From Gammaproteobacteria bacterium (lineage in GTDB: Bacteria > Pseudomonadota > Gammaproteobacteria > Steroidobacterales > Woeseiaceae), in NCBI GenBank assembly GCA_009937445.1, contig JAACFM010000003.1:1-64000 (forward strand): a stretch of DNA of 64,000 bases, given 5' to 3'. Shown here one piece after another: positions 18,983 through 27,896 of this stretch (position 1 is its first letter; each line of letters opens with the position of its first letter). The translations under genes and the position numbers were made by a program. The notes beneath the pieces are model-generated. The model did no database searches. It was not told the DNA's origin and saw only the letters and a program-made list of their open reading frames with translations.

Positions 18983-19350
18983 CATCAGTTGATTCAATGC
19001 ATTCCCGCCTTGATGATCTTTTCAAGGCGGTGGATGCCAAAGATACGGAACGGTTTCTGGGCTTCCTGACTGATCAGGCACGCTTTCGTTTCGGCTCAGC
19101 GCCCCCCGCGCAAGGAAAAGAAGCCATCCGCGCTGCTGTAGATGGCTTTTTCTCCACCATTGCAGGTTGTCATCATGTTTTGGCGAGAGTCCTTGCTGAA
19201 GGCGATGTCATTATCTGCGAGGGTGAGGTTACGTACACACGGCACGACGGGTCAGAGATAAGCTTGCCATTTGCGAATATTTTTGAGCTAGAAGGTGAGC
19301 TGATCGCGGCCTATAAGATCTACGCAGACGCTGGGCCCTTATACACCTGA
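18979..19350 (+). CDS. SnoaL/NTF2-like fold small protein
   Basis: RLDDLFKAVDAKDTERFLGFLTDQARFRFG...GKEAIRAAVDGFF; NTF2-like pattern; 4-nt overlap with the diheme cytochrome gene. Confidence 0.7.
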   Translation: MTSVDSMHSRLDDLFKAVDAKDTERFLGFLTDQARFRFGSAPPAQGKEAIRAAVDGFFSTIAGCHHVLARVLAEGDVIICEGEVTYTRHDGSEISLPFANIFELEGELIAAYKIYADAGPLYT

Positions 19351-19452
19351 TCAATCTCGATTGATCCCAAATCACTGCTTCGGAAAACCCGAATAGCAGT
19401 TTCGTCTTCATTGGAATATTAGACAGTCTGACTTCCGTAATGAGTTCGGACA

Positions 19453-21399
19453 ATGAAGATGCGTGCGTGTTCCACCAATTACTTTGGTCACTCACTAATA
19501 CTCGTTCTGCTGCTGAGTATTGTATCGTTTGCAGCGGCACAGGAGATTGATTGTGGCGAGTGTCACGAGGACGTTTCATTCTCGTCTACCGCGCATCCTG
19601 ATCATGAATGCCAGGATTGCCACACAAACGTAACCACAGATCATGAGGGTAACGACCTCGAACCGCTGACCAACGAAAACAGCTGCGCGGAATGCCACGG
19701 TAAAGTTCTCCGAACTTTGGGTCGTAGCGTGCATGAAGAGGGCGTCCTGTGCGTCGATTGCCACAACGGGGCTCACGAAATTACCATGGTCGACGACCTC
19801 GGGTCGGCTGTCTCGCCGGTCCGCCAGATCAAATATTGCGGCAGTTGTCACGATACCCCGGCTTCGCTGATAGACGGCTACCTGACCAGCGAGCACGGCA
19901 AGGCACTACTACTTTCGGGCCTGATTAATGCTCCGAGTTGCAGCGACTGTCATGGTAGTCACCGCATTCTTGCGGTCTCAAATGGCAATGCGCCTGCAGC
20001 ACATGAAAACTCGCCCGAGATGTGCGGCAGTTGTCATCTTTTGTTGCTGGAGAACTGGAAAGAAAACAGCGCCCACGGGCAAAGTTGGCAAGCCGGTGAG
20101 GAAGGCCCGGTTTGCACTGACTGTCACGCAACTCACGAGATTGCCGATCCGACCACGGCCGCCAGCCGTCTGTCATCGGCGGACAATTGCGGTGGCTGCC
20201 ATGGCGAGTACCTGACGACATTCCGCGATGGATTCCATGGCAAGGCAAATGATCTTGGTTTTGTGATTGGAGCGACCTGTTCAGATTGCCATACACCGCA
20301 CAATAATCTTCCTGAGGAAAATCCGTTATCGAGTGTGAATCCAGCAAACTTGCTGGAAACCTGCAGCCGATGCCATGCCAATGTCACTGAGGCGTTTATC
20401 AGCTACGACCCACACAACGATCCGACAAACCCGGACGACAATTACGTTGTGTACCTCGTGTGGTTTTTCATGACCGCACTATTGATCGGCGTGTTCGCAT
20501 TTTTCGGGGTGCATGACATTCTGTGGCTACAACGATCTCTGGTCGGCGTATTGCGCGGCGAGTTTGAAGAGAAATACGACAAGACGGGCCAGTACGTGCG
20601 GCGATTTACCCGATCCAACAGCCGCATGCACATCGTCATTATCGTGACTTTCCTGCTGCTTGCCTTGACTGGCTTGCCGCTGAAGTTTCACGCAGCGCCG
20701 TGGGCGCAGACCCTGATAGATTTACTCGGCGGTATCGATTCCGCTCGATTCATTCACCGCTTTGCAGCCATCGGCACGTTTGGGTACATGGTCGTCCACA
20801 TAATTCAGGTTTTCATTCGTTGGGCAATCAATAAAGAGAAGGGGCTGTTTTGGGGGCCGAATTCTATGGTCCCGCAACCCAGTGATCTGAAGGATTTCTG
20901 GGCCAATATTCGCTACTTCCTCTATGTTGGTAAACGCCCAGCCGGCGACCGTTGGACGTATTTCGAAAAGTTCGATTATCTCGCCGTGTTCTGGGGTGTG
21001 ATGATCATCGGTCTTTCGGGACTGATGCTCTGGCTGCCCGATTTTTTCACAAGTTTCCTGCCCGGGTGGGTACTTAATGCGGCCTACGTGGTTCACAGTG
21101 ACGAAGCACTGCTGGCCACAGGCTTCATTTTCGTATTCCATTTCTTCCATACGCACCTGCGTCCTGAGAGTTTCCCGATGGACCTGGTTGTATTCCTCGG
21201 CAAAATGCCCCTGGACCAATTTAAGGCGGAGAGAACTCTGGAATATCAACGACTCATCGATAATAATGATTTGGATGCCTATTTGGTGGATCCGCCGACG
21301 GCAGAGGAGCTTCGCAGGGCATACATATGGGGAACGGTATTTCTACTTATCGGCGTAGCCCTCGCTATTGGGATAATCTTGGCACTGCTAGGCGCTTAA
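19453..21399 (+). CDS. Multiheme cytochrome c (11 CxxCH) fused to b561/HydC-type membrane cytochrome b (CbcL-like)
   Basis: Signal peptide; 11 CxxCH motifs before about residue 320; then a TM-rich domain with conserved histidines (MHIVIIVTFLLLALTGLPLKFH, RFIHRFAAIGTFGYMVVHIIQV, GFIFVFHFFHTHLRPESFPMD). Confidence 0.88.
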   Translation: MKMRACSTNYFGHSLILVLLLSIVSFAAAQEIDCGECHEDVSFSSTAHPDHECQDCHTNVTTDHEGNDLEPLTNENSCAECHGKVLRTLGRSVHEEGVLCVDCHNGAHEITMVDDLGSAVSPVRQIKYCGSCHDTPASLIDGYLTSEHGKALLLSGLINAPSCSDCHGSHRILAVSNGNAPAAHENSPEMCGSCHLLLLENWKENSAHGQSWQAGEEGPVCTDCHATHEIADPTTAASRLSSADNCGGCHGEYLTTFRDGFHGKANDLGFVIGATCSDCHTPHNNLPEENPLSSVNPANLLETCSRCHANVTEAFISYDPHNDPTNPDDNYVVYLVWFFMTALLIGVFAFFGVHDILWLQRSLVGVLRGEFEEKYDKTGQYVRRFTRSNSRMHIVIIVTFLLLALTGLPLKFHAAPWAQTLIDLLGGIDSARFIHRFAAIGTFGYMVVHIIQVFIRWAINKEKGLFWGPNSMVPQPSDLKDFWANIRYFLYVGKRPAGDRWTYFEKFDYLAVFWGVMIIGLSGLMLWLPDFFTSFLPGWVLNAAYVVHSDEALLATGFIFVFHFFHTHLRPESFPMDLVVFLGKMPLDQFKAERTLEYQRLIDNNDLDAYLVDPPTAEELRRAYIWGTVFLLIGVALAIGIILALLGA

Positions 21400-21449
21400 C
21401 CTAATAGCAAAAATCCACCTCAAACATTGACGGCACCTTAAGGACCATC

Positions 21450-22856
21450 ATGGTTAGAAATTTTATTGTTTCCATTACTCGGAGCGGCATCAGTCTGAGC
21501 GGCACTGCACTTGCGGTTGCCGCCCTGGTGCTGATGCTGAGCTTGTTCGCGCTCGAACAGTTCGGTTTCGAGGGTGGTCCATACCTCGGCATTCTGACGT
21601 TCTTGATTTTGCCGATGATAGCTGTGGTTGGGCTGATCCTGATTCCGATCGGTGCGGTCTTATGGCGTCGAAAGATGAACAGGTTGTCGGGCAGCGAAAG
21701 TATGCCAATGATGCCGGTTTTCGATCTTAATGTGCCCAAGACTCGCCATTGGTTGCTGATTCTTCTGGCTGCCACAATGTTCAACATCATCATACTCAGC
21801 ACCGCGACCTATAAGGGTGTTGAAGTCATGGAGTCCGTCGAGTTTTGTGGTATGGCATGCCACGCGGTGATGGAGCCAGAGCATACGGCACACGCGCGAT
21901 CGCCTCATTCACGCGTGAGCTGCGCAGAATGTCATATTGGCCCCGGCGCCGACTGGTTTGTAAAATCCAAAATGGACGGTGCCTGGCAGTTGGTTGCGGT
22001 TGCGCTGGATATCTATCCACGTCCGATTCCGACGCCGCTGCATAACTTACGTCCGGCTCGAGATACGTGTGAGCAATGTCACTGGCCAACGAAGTTCGTC
22101 GGTGACAAATTGTCCGTGATCAAGACTTACGAAGAAGACGAGGAAAATACGGAACTTACAACCGCGTTGCTGCTACACGTTGGTGGCGAAGAGGGGGCTG
22201 GATCGACCGGCATACACTGGCACGTCGACCCAAATGTCGCGATTCGCTATCGTTCCGACGAAACACGCGAAGAAGTTTACGAAGTTGAATTTACTGACGT
22301 CGATGGAACGGTCACTGATTTCCGCGATAGAAAGGCTCCGGAAGATGGCGGTATCTGGCGGTCCATGGATTGCGTCGATTGCCACAACCGACCGAGTCAC
22401 ATTTATCAGCCGCCGGGCAAGGAGATCGACAAAGCGATTAGTGCTGGCCTGATAGACCGTACGCTGCCGTTTGTTAAGCGCGAGGGTCTGCGCATCATTG
22501 ATGCGGAGTACGACTCACATGAGGTAGCCAGAGTCGCCATAACGGATCAGCTAACGCAGTTTTATACTGATAATTATCCGGATCAATCTGCCGAGGCTTC
22601 TGCTGCCGTGCAGACGGCTGCGAATACTCTGGGCGATATTTACTCAGTCAATGTCTTCCCGCAAATGAAGGTTTGGTGGAATACCTACCCCAATCACATC
22701 GGTCACGAGCAGTCGCCCGGTTGTTTTCGTTGTCACAAGAAGAGCATGAGAACCGAAGAGCGGGTCGCAATTTCACGTGACTGTGATACCTGTCATGTAT
22801 TGCTGGCCGAAAGGGAAAAAGACCCGCAAATAATGTCAACCTTGAAACCGGAGTGA
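21450..22856 (+). CDS. NapC/NirT-like membrane-anchored multiheme c-type cytochrome
   Basis: N-terminal TM segments, CGMACH (CX3CH), then CAECH, CEQCH, CVDCH, CFRCH, CDTCH. Confidence 0.82.
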   Translation: MVRNFIVSITRSGISLSGTALAVAALVLMLSLFALEQFGFEGGPYLGILTFLILPMIAVVGLILIPIGAVLWRRKMNRLSGSESMPMMPVFDLNVPKTRHWLLILLAATMFNIIILSTATYKGVEVMESVEFCGMACHAVMEPEHTAHARSPHSRVSCAECHIGPGADWFVKSKMDGAWQLVAVALDIYPRPIPTPLHNLRPARDTCEQCHWPTKFVGDKLSVIKTYEEDEENTELTTALLLHVGGEEGAGSTGIHWHVDPNVAIRYRSDETREEVYEVEFTDVDGTVTDFRDRKAPEDGGIWRSMDCVDCHNRPSHIYQPPGKEIDKAISAGLIDRTLPFVKREGLRIIDAEYDSHEVARVAITDQLTQFYTDNYPDQSAEASAAVQTAANTLGDIYSVNVFPQMKVWWNTYPNHIGHEQSPGCFRCHKKSMRTEERVAISRDCDTCHVLLAEREKDPQIMSTLKPE

Positions 22857-22857
22857 T

Positions 22858-23619
22858 GTGAAAACTGCAATTGATTCAGCGAGGAAGGCTGGTCGCCGCC
22901 AGCTCATTTATGAGCTCATCAGTGGCGGTACCGGATTGGTACTGGCGTTGTTCATGTGGGGCCACGTCATCCTTGTCGGATCAATACTGACGGGCGAACG
23001 CGGGTTCGACTGGATGGCGACGATGCTGGAGGACTACTACATCGCGCAGCCGACCGTCGCGGCGATTTTTACTATTTTCATTGTGCATGCTGTTCTGGCC
23101 GCGCGAAAAATCCCAGCGCAGCTGGAGGAACGGCGGCGCATGATCGATCTCGCCAAAGGCCTTAAACAGTCTGGTCGCGAACGCGTTCCGTCGCGCCGCG
23201 ACAACTCGCCGTTTGTGCCCCACCTGGAGTCGATGCTGTGGATCTGGCAGGTACGGACCGGCATGATTATCCTGGTGCTGGGCAGTTTTCATTTGATTCT
23301 CATCGGTGTCGATATTTTCACGCCGCTCTTCGGTGAGTACGCGGGCATCGAGTCTGCGACGACTTTGTCGCGGGTTGCCGCAGGCTTATGGCTGCCTTAC
23401 GCAATTTTGCTTCTGTGCGTTGAGTTTCACGCCAGTGTCGGCCTCTATCGGCTGGTCGTGAAATGGGGTGCTGGCATTCTGCCGCATCGTCGTGTCCTGC
23501 ATCGCATCGAACAGGTTATATTTTGGTTGGTGCTGGGGCTTGGTTCATTGACTCTGCTGGTGCTGGCGGGCTGGGTTCAGCCGCCTCTTGAATTCATGAT
23601 CAGCGAGGTTTCGCCATGA
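22858..23619 (+). CDS. frdC: Fumarate reductase/succinate dehydrogenase diheme cytochrome b subunit (Wolinella type)
   Basis: GTG start; multi-TM with spaced histidines; immediately upstream of frdA and frdB. Confidence 0.88.
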   Translation: MKTAIDSARKAGRRQLIYELISGGTGLVLALFMWGHVILVGSILTGERGFDWMATMLEDYYIAQPTVAAIFTIFIVHAVLAARKIPAQLEERRRMIDLAKGLKQSGRERVPSRRDNSPFVPHLESMLWIWQVRTGMIILVLGSFHLILIGVDIFTPLFGEYAGIESATTLSRVAAGLWLPYAILLLCVEFHASVGLYRLVVKWGAGILPHRRVLHRIEQVIFWLVLGLGSLTLLVLAGWVQPPLEFMISEVSP

Positions 23620-25556
23620 CACCTCAATTGATCACAACAGATGTCCTGGTCATTGGTGGTGGACTCGCCGGCGAACGCTGCGCTATCGAAGCAGCAGCGG
23701 CCGGTCAGGAGGCGATGATCCTGTCGCTGGTACCACCAAGGCGCAGCCACAGTTGTGCTGCACAGGGTGGCATGCAAGCGGCTCTTGGCAACTGTGTCAA
23801 GGCGGAGGGTGACAGTCCGCATGTGCATTTTCTCGATACCGTGCGCGGGTCGGACTGGGGAGCGGACCAGGAAGTCGCGAGTATATTTGCCGAAGAAGCA
23901 CCAATTGCGGTGCGTGAGCTGGCTCACTTTGGCGTTCCCTGGTCGCGCGTACGCGGCGGAAAGAACAAGTACTTTATCAAAGGTGAGTCGGTCGAAATTG
24001 ATGAGCTGCTTGAAAACGACGGACTGATTTCGCAACGCGATTTTGGTGGTACCGCCAAGTGGCGAGCGTGTTATGCAGCGGCTGGAACAGGCCATGCCGC
24101 ATTGTATGCGGTCGACAGCGAAGTCGTGCGTTTGGGCATCACGGTTCGCGATCGTGTAGAAGCGATCTCACTCATCCATGACGGCAGTCGTTGCACCGGT
24201 GTGGTTGCACGTTGCCTGCGGACAGGAAAACACTTTGCCGTTATGGCCAAAGCAACTGTTATCGCAACGGGTGGTTACGGGCGTATCTATGGCGGATACA
24301 CGACCAACGCGACGATCAACTACGGAGACGGGGCCGCGCTCGCGCTTAACACAGGCATCGTGCCACTCGGCAACATGGAGGCGGTTCAGTTTCATCCGAC
24401 CGCACTGTCGCCCAGCGGTATTTTGATCACCGAGGGTTGTCGTGGCGATGGCGGCTACCTGCTGGACAAGAATCTCAATCGCTTCATGGTTGAGGCGGAA
24501 CCCGAAAAGCAGGAGCTTGCGAGCCGCGATGTCGTGTCCCGGCATATGATGCAGTGCATCCAGGATGGCAACGGGGTGGACTCGCCGAATGGCAGCCACC
24601 TGTGGCTGGATATTCGCCACCTCGGCGAAGAACACCTGACCACCAAGTTGCTGGAAGTGTTCGACATTTGCCGCGACTTTGCAGGCATCAATCCTGCGCA
24701 CGATCTCATACCGGTGCGCCCGACTCAGCATTACTCAATGGGCGGCGTGCGCGTCAATAAAGATGGCGAAGCCTATGGATTGGCGGGTCTGTACGCTGTC
24801 GGTGAAGCTGCCTGCTGGGATATGCACGGCTTTAATCGACTGGGCGGAAACAGTCTTGCCGAAACGCTGGTTGCTGGACGTGTCGTAGGAGCCCGGGTTG
24901 CCGAATATGCAGCGGGGGCGACATTGCAGGCGAATACTGCGCCAGCCTTTGATGCGCTAGGTGTGGCGCAGCAGCAAGCCGAGACGTGGCTGACCCGAGA
25001 GGGCAACGGGCGAAGCGTCTACGAGATACGGGATTCGCTTGGCGAAATCATGATCACCAAAGTCGGAATTTTCCGGAATGGCAAGGACCTCGAGTCAGCC
25101 GTGCATGATATTCAGGCTTTGATCGATGAGTGCTCTCATGCGGTACTTCGGCACAAAGGTCCAGGTGCTAATCCGGAGCTGGCATTTGCTCTGCGCCTTC
25201 CCGGTATGTTGCGACTGGCCATGACCGTCGCCATGGGTGCATTGGCTCGCTCCGAAAGTCGTGGCGCGCATTTCCGTACCGACTTCCCGCTGCGCAACGA
25301 TCGTGAGTGGTTGAAACGCACGCTCGCGCGCTGGCAGCCCGATGCCCATTCACCGACTTTAAGCTATGAGCCTGTTGGGCTGCTTGACTTGCCGCCGGGG
25401 CATCGCGGCTACGGTAGCGATGAACGCATTGAGATGGACGATTCCATAAATGACTACAATGGCTCAGTCGAAGACGCGCAGCAACGTGAAGGCCGTCTCG
25501 CCAGCGTTGACCCAATGGGCAGTCGCTTAAATTATGCTGACAGGAAAGCAACATGA
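23616..25556 (+). CDS. frdA: Fumarate reductase flavoprotein subunit
   Basis: VLVIGGGLAGERCAIEAAAAG FAD-binding start, HSCAAQGGMQAALGN (flavinylation His region), QFHPTALSPSGILITEGCRGDGGYL. Confidence 0.95.
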   Translation: MTPQLITTDVLVIGGGLAGERCAIEAAAAGQEAMILSLVPPRRSHSCAAQGGMQAALGNCVKAEGDSPHVHFLDTVRGSDWGADQEVASIFAEEAPIAVRELAHFGVPWSRVRGGKNKYFIKGESVEIDELLENDGLISQRDFGGTAKWRACYAAAGTGHAALYAVDSEVVRLGITVRDRVEAISLIHDGSRCTGVVARCLRTGKHFAVMAKATVIATGGYGRIYGGYTTNATINYGDGAALALNTGIVPLGNMEAVQFHPTALSPSGILITEGCRGDGGYLLDKNLNRFMVEAEPEKQELASRDVVSRHMMQCIQDGNGVDSPNGSHLWLDIRHLGEEHLTTKLLEVFDICRDFAGINPAHDLIPVRPTQHYSMGGVRVNKDGEAYGLAGLYAVGEAACWDMHGFNRLGGNSLAETLVAGRVVGARVAEYAAGATLQANTAPAFDALGVAQQQAETWLTREGNGRSVYEIRDSLGEIMITKVGIFRNGKDLESAVHDIQALIDECSHAVLRHKGPGANPELAFALRLPGMLRLAMTVAMGALARSESRGAHFRTDFPLRNDREWLKRTLARWQPDAHSPTLSYEPVGLLDLPPGHRGYGSDERIEMDDSINDYNGSVEDAQQREGRLASVDPMGSRLNYADRKAT

Positions 25557-26290
25557 CTGACGAAGTCCGTCGACTAAAATTCGAGATCTTCCGTTTTAAT
25601 CCCGAAGATCCCGAGTCCGAACCGCATATCGACACGTTTGAAATCGATGAACGGCCGTACATGACGCTCTACATGGCGTTGAGCGAAATTCGCGAAACGC
25701 AGGATGCGGGGCTGCAGTTCGATTTTGCTTGCCGATCCGCGATCTGCGGGTCCTGTGGCATGCTGGTCAATGGGCGCCCGGCTCTGGGTTGTCGGACCTT
25801 GACTGCGGATTTGCCGGAGATTGTTCGCCTGCATCCTCTGCCGGCGTTCAAGTTGATCGGCGATCTGTCAGTCGATACTGGAACCTGGTTCCGGGAAATG
25901 GCGGAACGAACCGAAGCCTGGATTCACGAGCAACAACCCTTTGATCCTGCGGCGACCGAGGAGCGCATGAGTGATGATATAGCGGCCGCTATTTATGAGG
26001 GCGACCGCTGCATCGAGTGCGGTTGTTGCGTCGCGTCATGCGGCGTTGCGAACGTTAGCCCGGAGTTTCTCGCGGGCGCCGGACTGAACCGGGTTGCGCG
26101 CTTTATGATGGATCCCCGTGATAGCCGCAGCGACGAAGAATGGTATGACGTCGTCGCCAGCAGTGAAGGGGTATTCGGATGCGTTGGCATGATGGCATGT
26201 GCTGACGTTTGCCCGAAAGAACTGCCGCTGCTCGAAGTCTACGCCTACCTGAGGCGGCGCACTCTTGGAACGAAATTCGTCAGTGATTAA
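25553..26290 (+). CDS. frdB: Fumarate reductase iron-sulfur subunit
   Basis: CRSAICGSCGMLVNGRPALGC [2Fe-2S]; CIECGCCVASC and CVGMMACADVCP clusters. Confidence 0.95.
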   Translation: MTDEVRRLKFEIFRFNPEDPESEPHIDTFEIDERPYMTLYMALSEIRETQDAGLQFDFACRSAICGSCGMLVNGRPALGCRTLTADLPEIVRLHPLPAFKLIGDLSVDTGTWFREMAERTEAWIHEQQPFDPAATEERMSDDIAAAIYEGDRCIECGCCVASCGVANVSPEFLAGAGLNRVARFMMDPRDSRSDEEWYDVVASSEGVFGCVGMMACADVCPKELPLLEVYAYLRRRTLGTKFVSD

Positions 26291-26691
26291 GTTTTGGCGA
26301 GGTGTTCCAGAGCTCGTAAGACATCTCGCCGACTGATCTGCCCGATAAGACGATTCTTGTCGACAACCGGGAAACGGCGGTATGTTGTATCGAGAAAGAG
26401 CTGCGCAAGATCGACAATGCTCATCTCGGCATCAACGGTTTGCACACCGTCGCTCATATAATCTGACACCGGCCCACCCCAGTCACCGTGGTAACCCGCG
26501 TGCAGCGCGACCTTCATGCAGTCCAGTTCCGACAGCATCCCGATGAGAGTGCCAGAATCATCGACCACCGGTGCCCCGGCGATGCGATTTTTGACGAGTA
26601 CATGGACCGCATCCAGTACGTCGGTGTCGGCTTTGAAAGTGACCAGCGTGCGGGCCATGTAGTCTTTCACCAGGACTGATTTACTAATCAT
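26287..26691 (-). CDS. CBS-domain pair protein
   Basis: MISKSVLVKDYMARTLVTFKADTDVLDAVHVLVKNRIAGAPVVDDSGTLIGMLSELDCMK...RRFPVVDKNRLIGQISRRDVLRAL; two CBS motifs. Confidence 0.9.
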   Translation of the reverse strand: MISKSVLVKDYMARTLVTFKADTDVLDAVHVLVKNRIAGAPVVDDSGTLIGMLSELDCMKVALHAGYHGDWGGPVSDYMSDGVQTVDAEMSIVDLAQLFLDTTYRRFPVVDKNRLIGQISRRDVLRALEHLAKT

Positions 26692-26692
26692 T

Positions 26693-26881
26693 TTATTTCC
26701 CCTTACGGCGTTTTGATTTGCAGTTGCCTTTGCCACTACAAAGTTCACAACGACCGCCGTTGAGACCGCCGCAACTACCACTGATTGCGCGCCGTCCATT
26801 CATGACACCGACGCTCATGCCGGCAATCACAAGGAGGATAACGACGAAGCTAAAAGATACTGTCAGGATGATCGTATTCAC
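26693..26881 (-). CDS. nqrM: NqrM-like (Na+)-NQR maturation protein
   Basis: 62 aa: single TM then GRRAISGSCGGLNGGRCELC; GSCGGL motif and position after apbE in an nqr operon. Confidence 0.88.
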   Translation of the reverse strand: MNTIILTVSFSFVVILLVIAGMSVGVMNGRRAISGSCGGLNGGRCELCSGKGNCKSKRRKGK

Positions 26882-27894
26882 TCGCGTTCCAATTGCTCAA
26901 ATTGAGAGCTTGATTTATCTTCGATGCCGCGGTCCGTTCTTACCAGAAAATACGCGGCAATACGCAGTTTTTCTGCGAGGGCCAGACCTTCCTCCGGTCC
27001 CAGTACCAGAAACGCCGTCGCCACTGCATCGGCATACGCGGTTTGTTTGCTAACGACAGTAACCCCGGTCAATTTGTGGTTTACCGGGTAACCGGTTCGC
27101 GGGTCGATAGTATGTGAGTAACGGCGTCCGTCCTCTTCAAAAAAATTTCGATAGTCACCGGATGTTGCCACAGACGTGTCGGATAACTCTACAATTTCGT
27201 GTGCCATCTCATTGTTTAAAAGAGGTTTTTCGATCGCTATCGAGAACCTTTTCCGGGCCGCATTATGCCCCTTAAGTCGCAGTTCTCCACCAATTTCGAT
27301 CAGGTAGTTGTGCAGATTCTGCGCGTCGAGCAGTGTCGAGATCAGGTCAACCGCGTAGCCCTTTGCCCAGCCCGACAGGTCGACGTAGATGTTTGCAGAC
27401 GACTTTCGCATGACGCTGTTATCGCAGTCTGTTTCCAGTTTCTGGTATCCAACATATGCTTTCGCCGCAGCAATTTCTTCCGCCGTCGGTAATTCGCTTT
27501 CCCGATTCTGTGGACCAAATCCCCACAGGTTAACCAGCGGTCCCACCGTGATATCGAACGCGCCCTGGGTCATTAAGCTGATGTCGTTAGCTGCCGAGAC
27601 CATGCCGCAAAATTCCGGCAGGACCCGAACCCAATCGGTCGATGATTCAGCATTGAAGCGGGACAACTCCGAATCACTGCGATACGTCGATGCGAGCTTG
27701 TCCACATGATCGAGTCTGTCCTCGATGAGGACTTGCAACGATTCGAAGTCAATACCATCGGGCGGCGCGACCAAAGTGATGTTGTACGTCGTACCAAGCG
27801 CGCTGCCGGTCAGGTCGTAAGCCGGCAACAGATTGTTGTCGCTGCAGGCCGCGCCAAGAAAAATCGCGACGTATAGGAAGTGACGGGCGCGCAT
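26878..27894 (-). CDS. apbE: FAD:protein FMN transferase
   Basis: Lipobox; GSALGTTYNITL, QGAFDITVGPLVNLWGFGP, DLSGWAKGYAVD, YSHTIDPRTGYPV. Confidence 0.95.
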   Translation of the reverse strand: MRARHFLYVAIFLGAACSDNNLLPAYDLTGSALGTTYNITLVAPPDGIDFESLQVLIEDRLDHVDKLASTYRSDSELSRFNAESSTDWVRVLPEFCGMVSAANDISLMTQGAFDITVGPLVNLWGFGPQNRESELPTAEEIAAAKAYVGYQKLETDCDNSVMRKSSANIYVDLSGWAKGYAVDLISTLLDAQNLHNYLIEIGGELRLKGHNAARKRFSIAIEKPLLNNEMAHEIVELSDTSVATSGDYRNFFEEDGRRYSHTIDPRTGYPVNHKLTGVTVVSKQTAYADAVATAFLVLGPEEGLALAEKLRIAAYFLVRTDRGIEDKSSSQFEQLERE

Positions 27895-27896
27895 GA

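Noticed and set aside
19429-19443. Third copy of the Fnr-like box (CTGACTTCCGTAATG) upstream of the c-b fusion gene
   Set aside because: Only the left half matches well and it lies within about 25 bp of the start codon; too weak to call.
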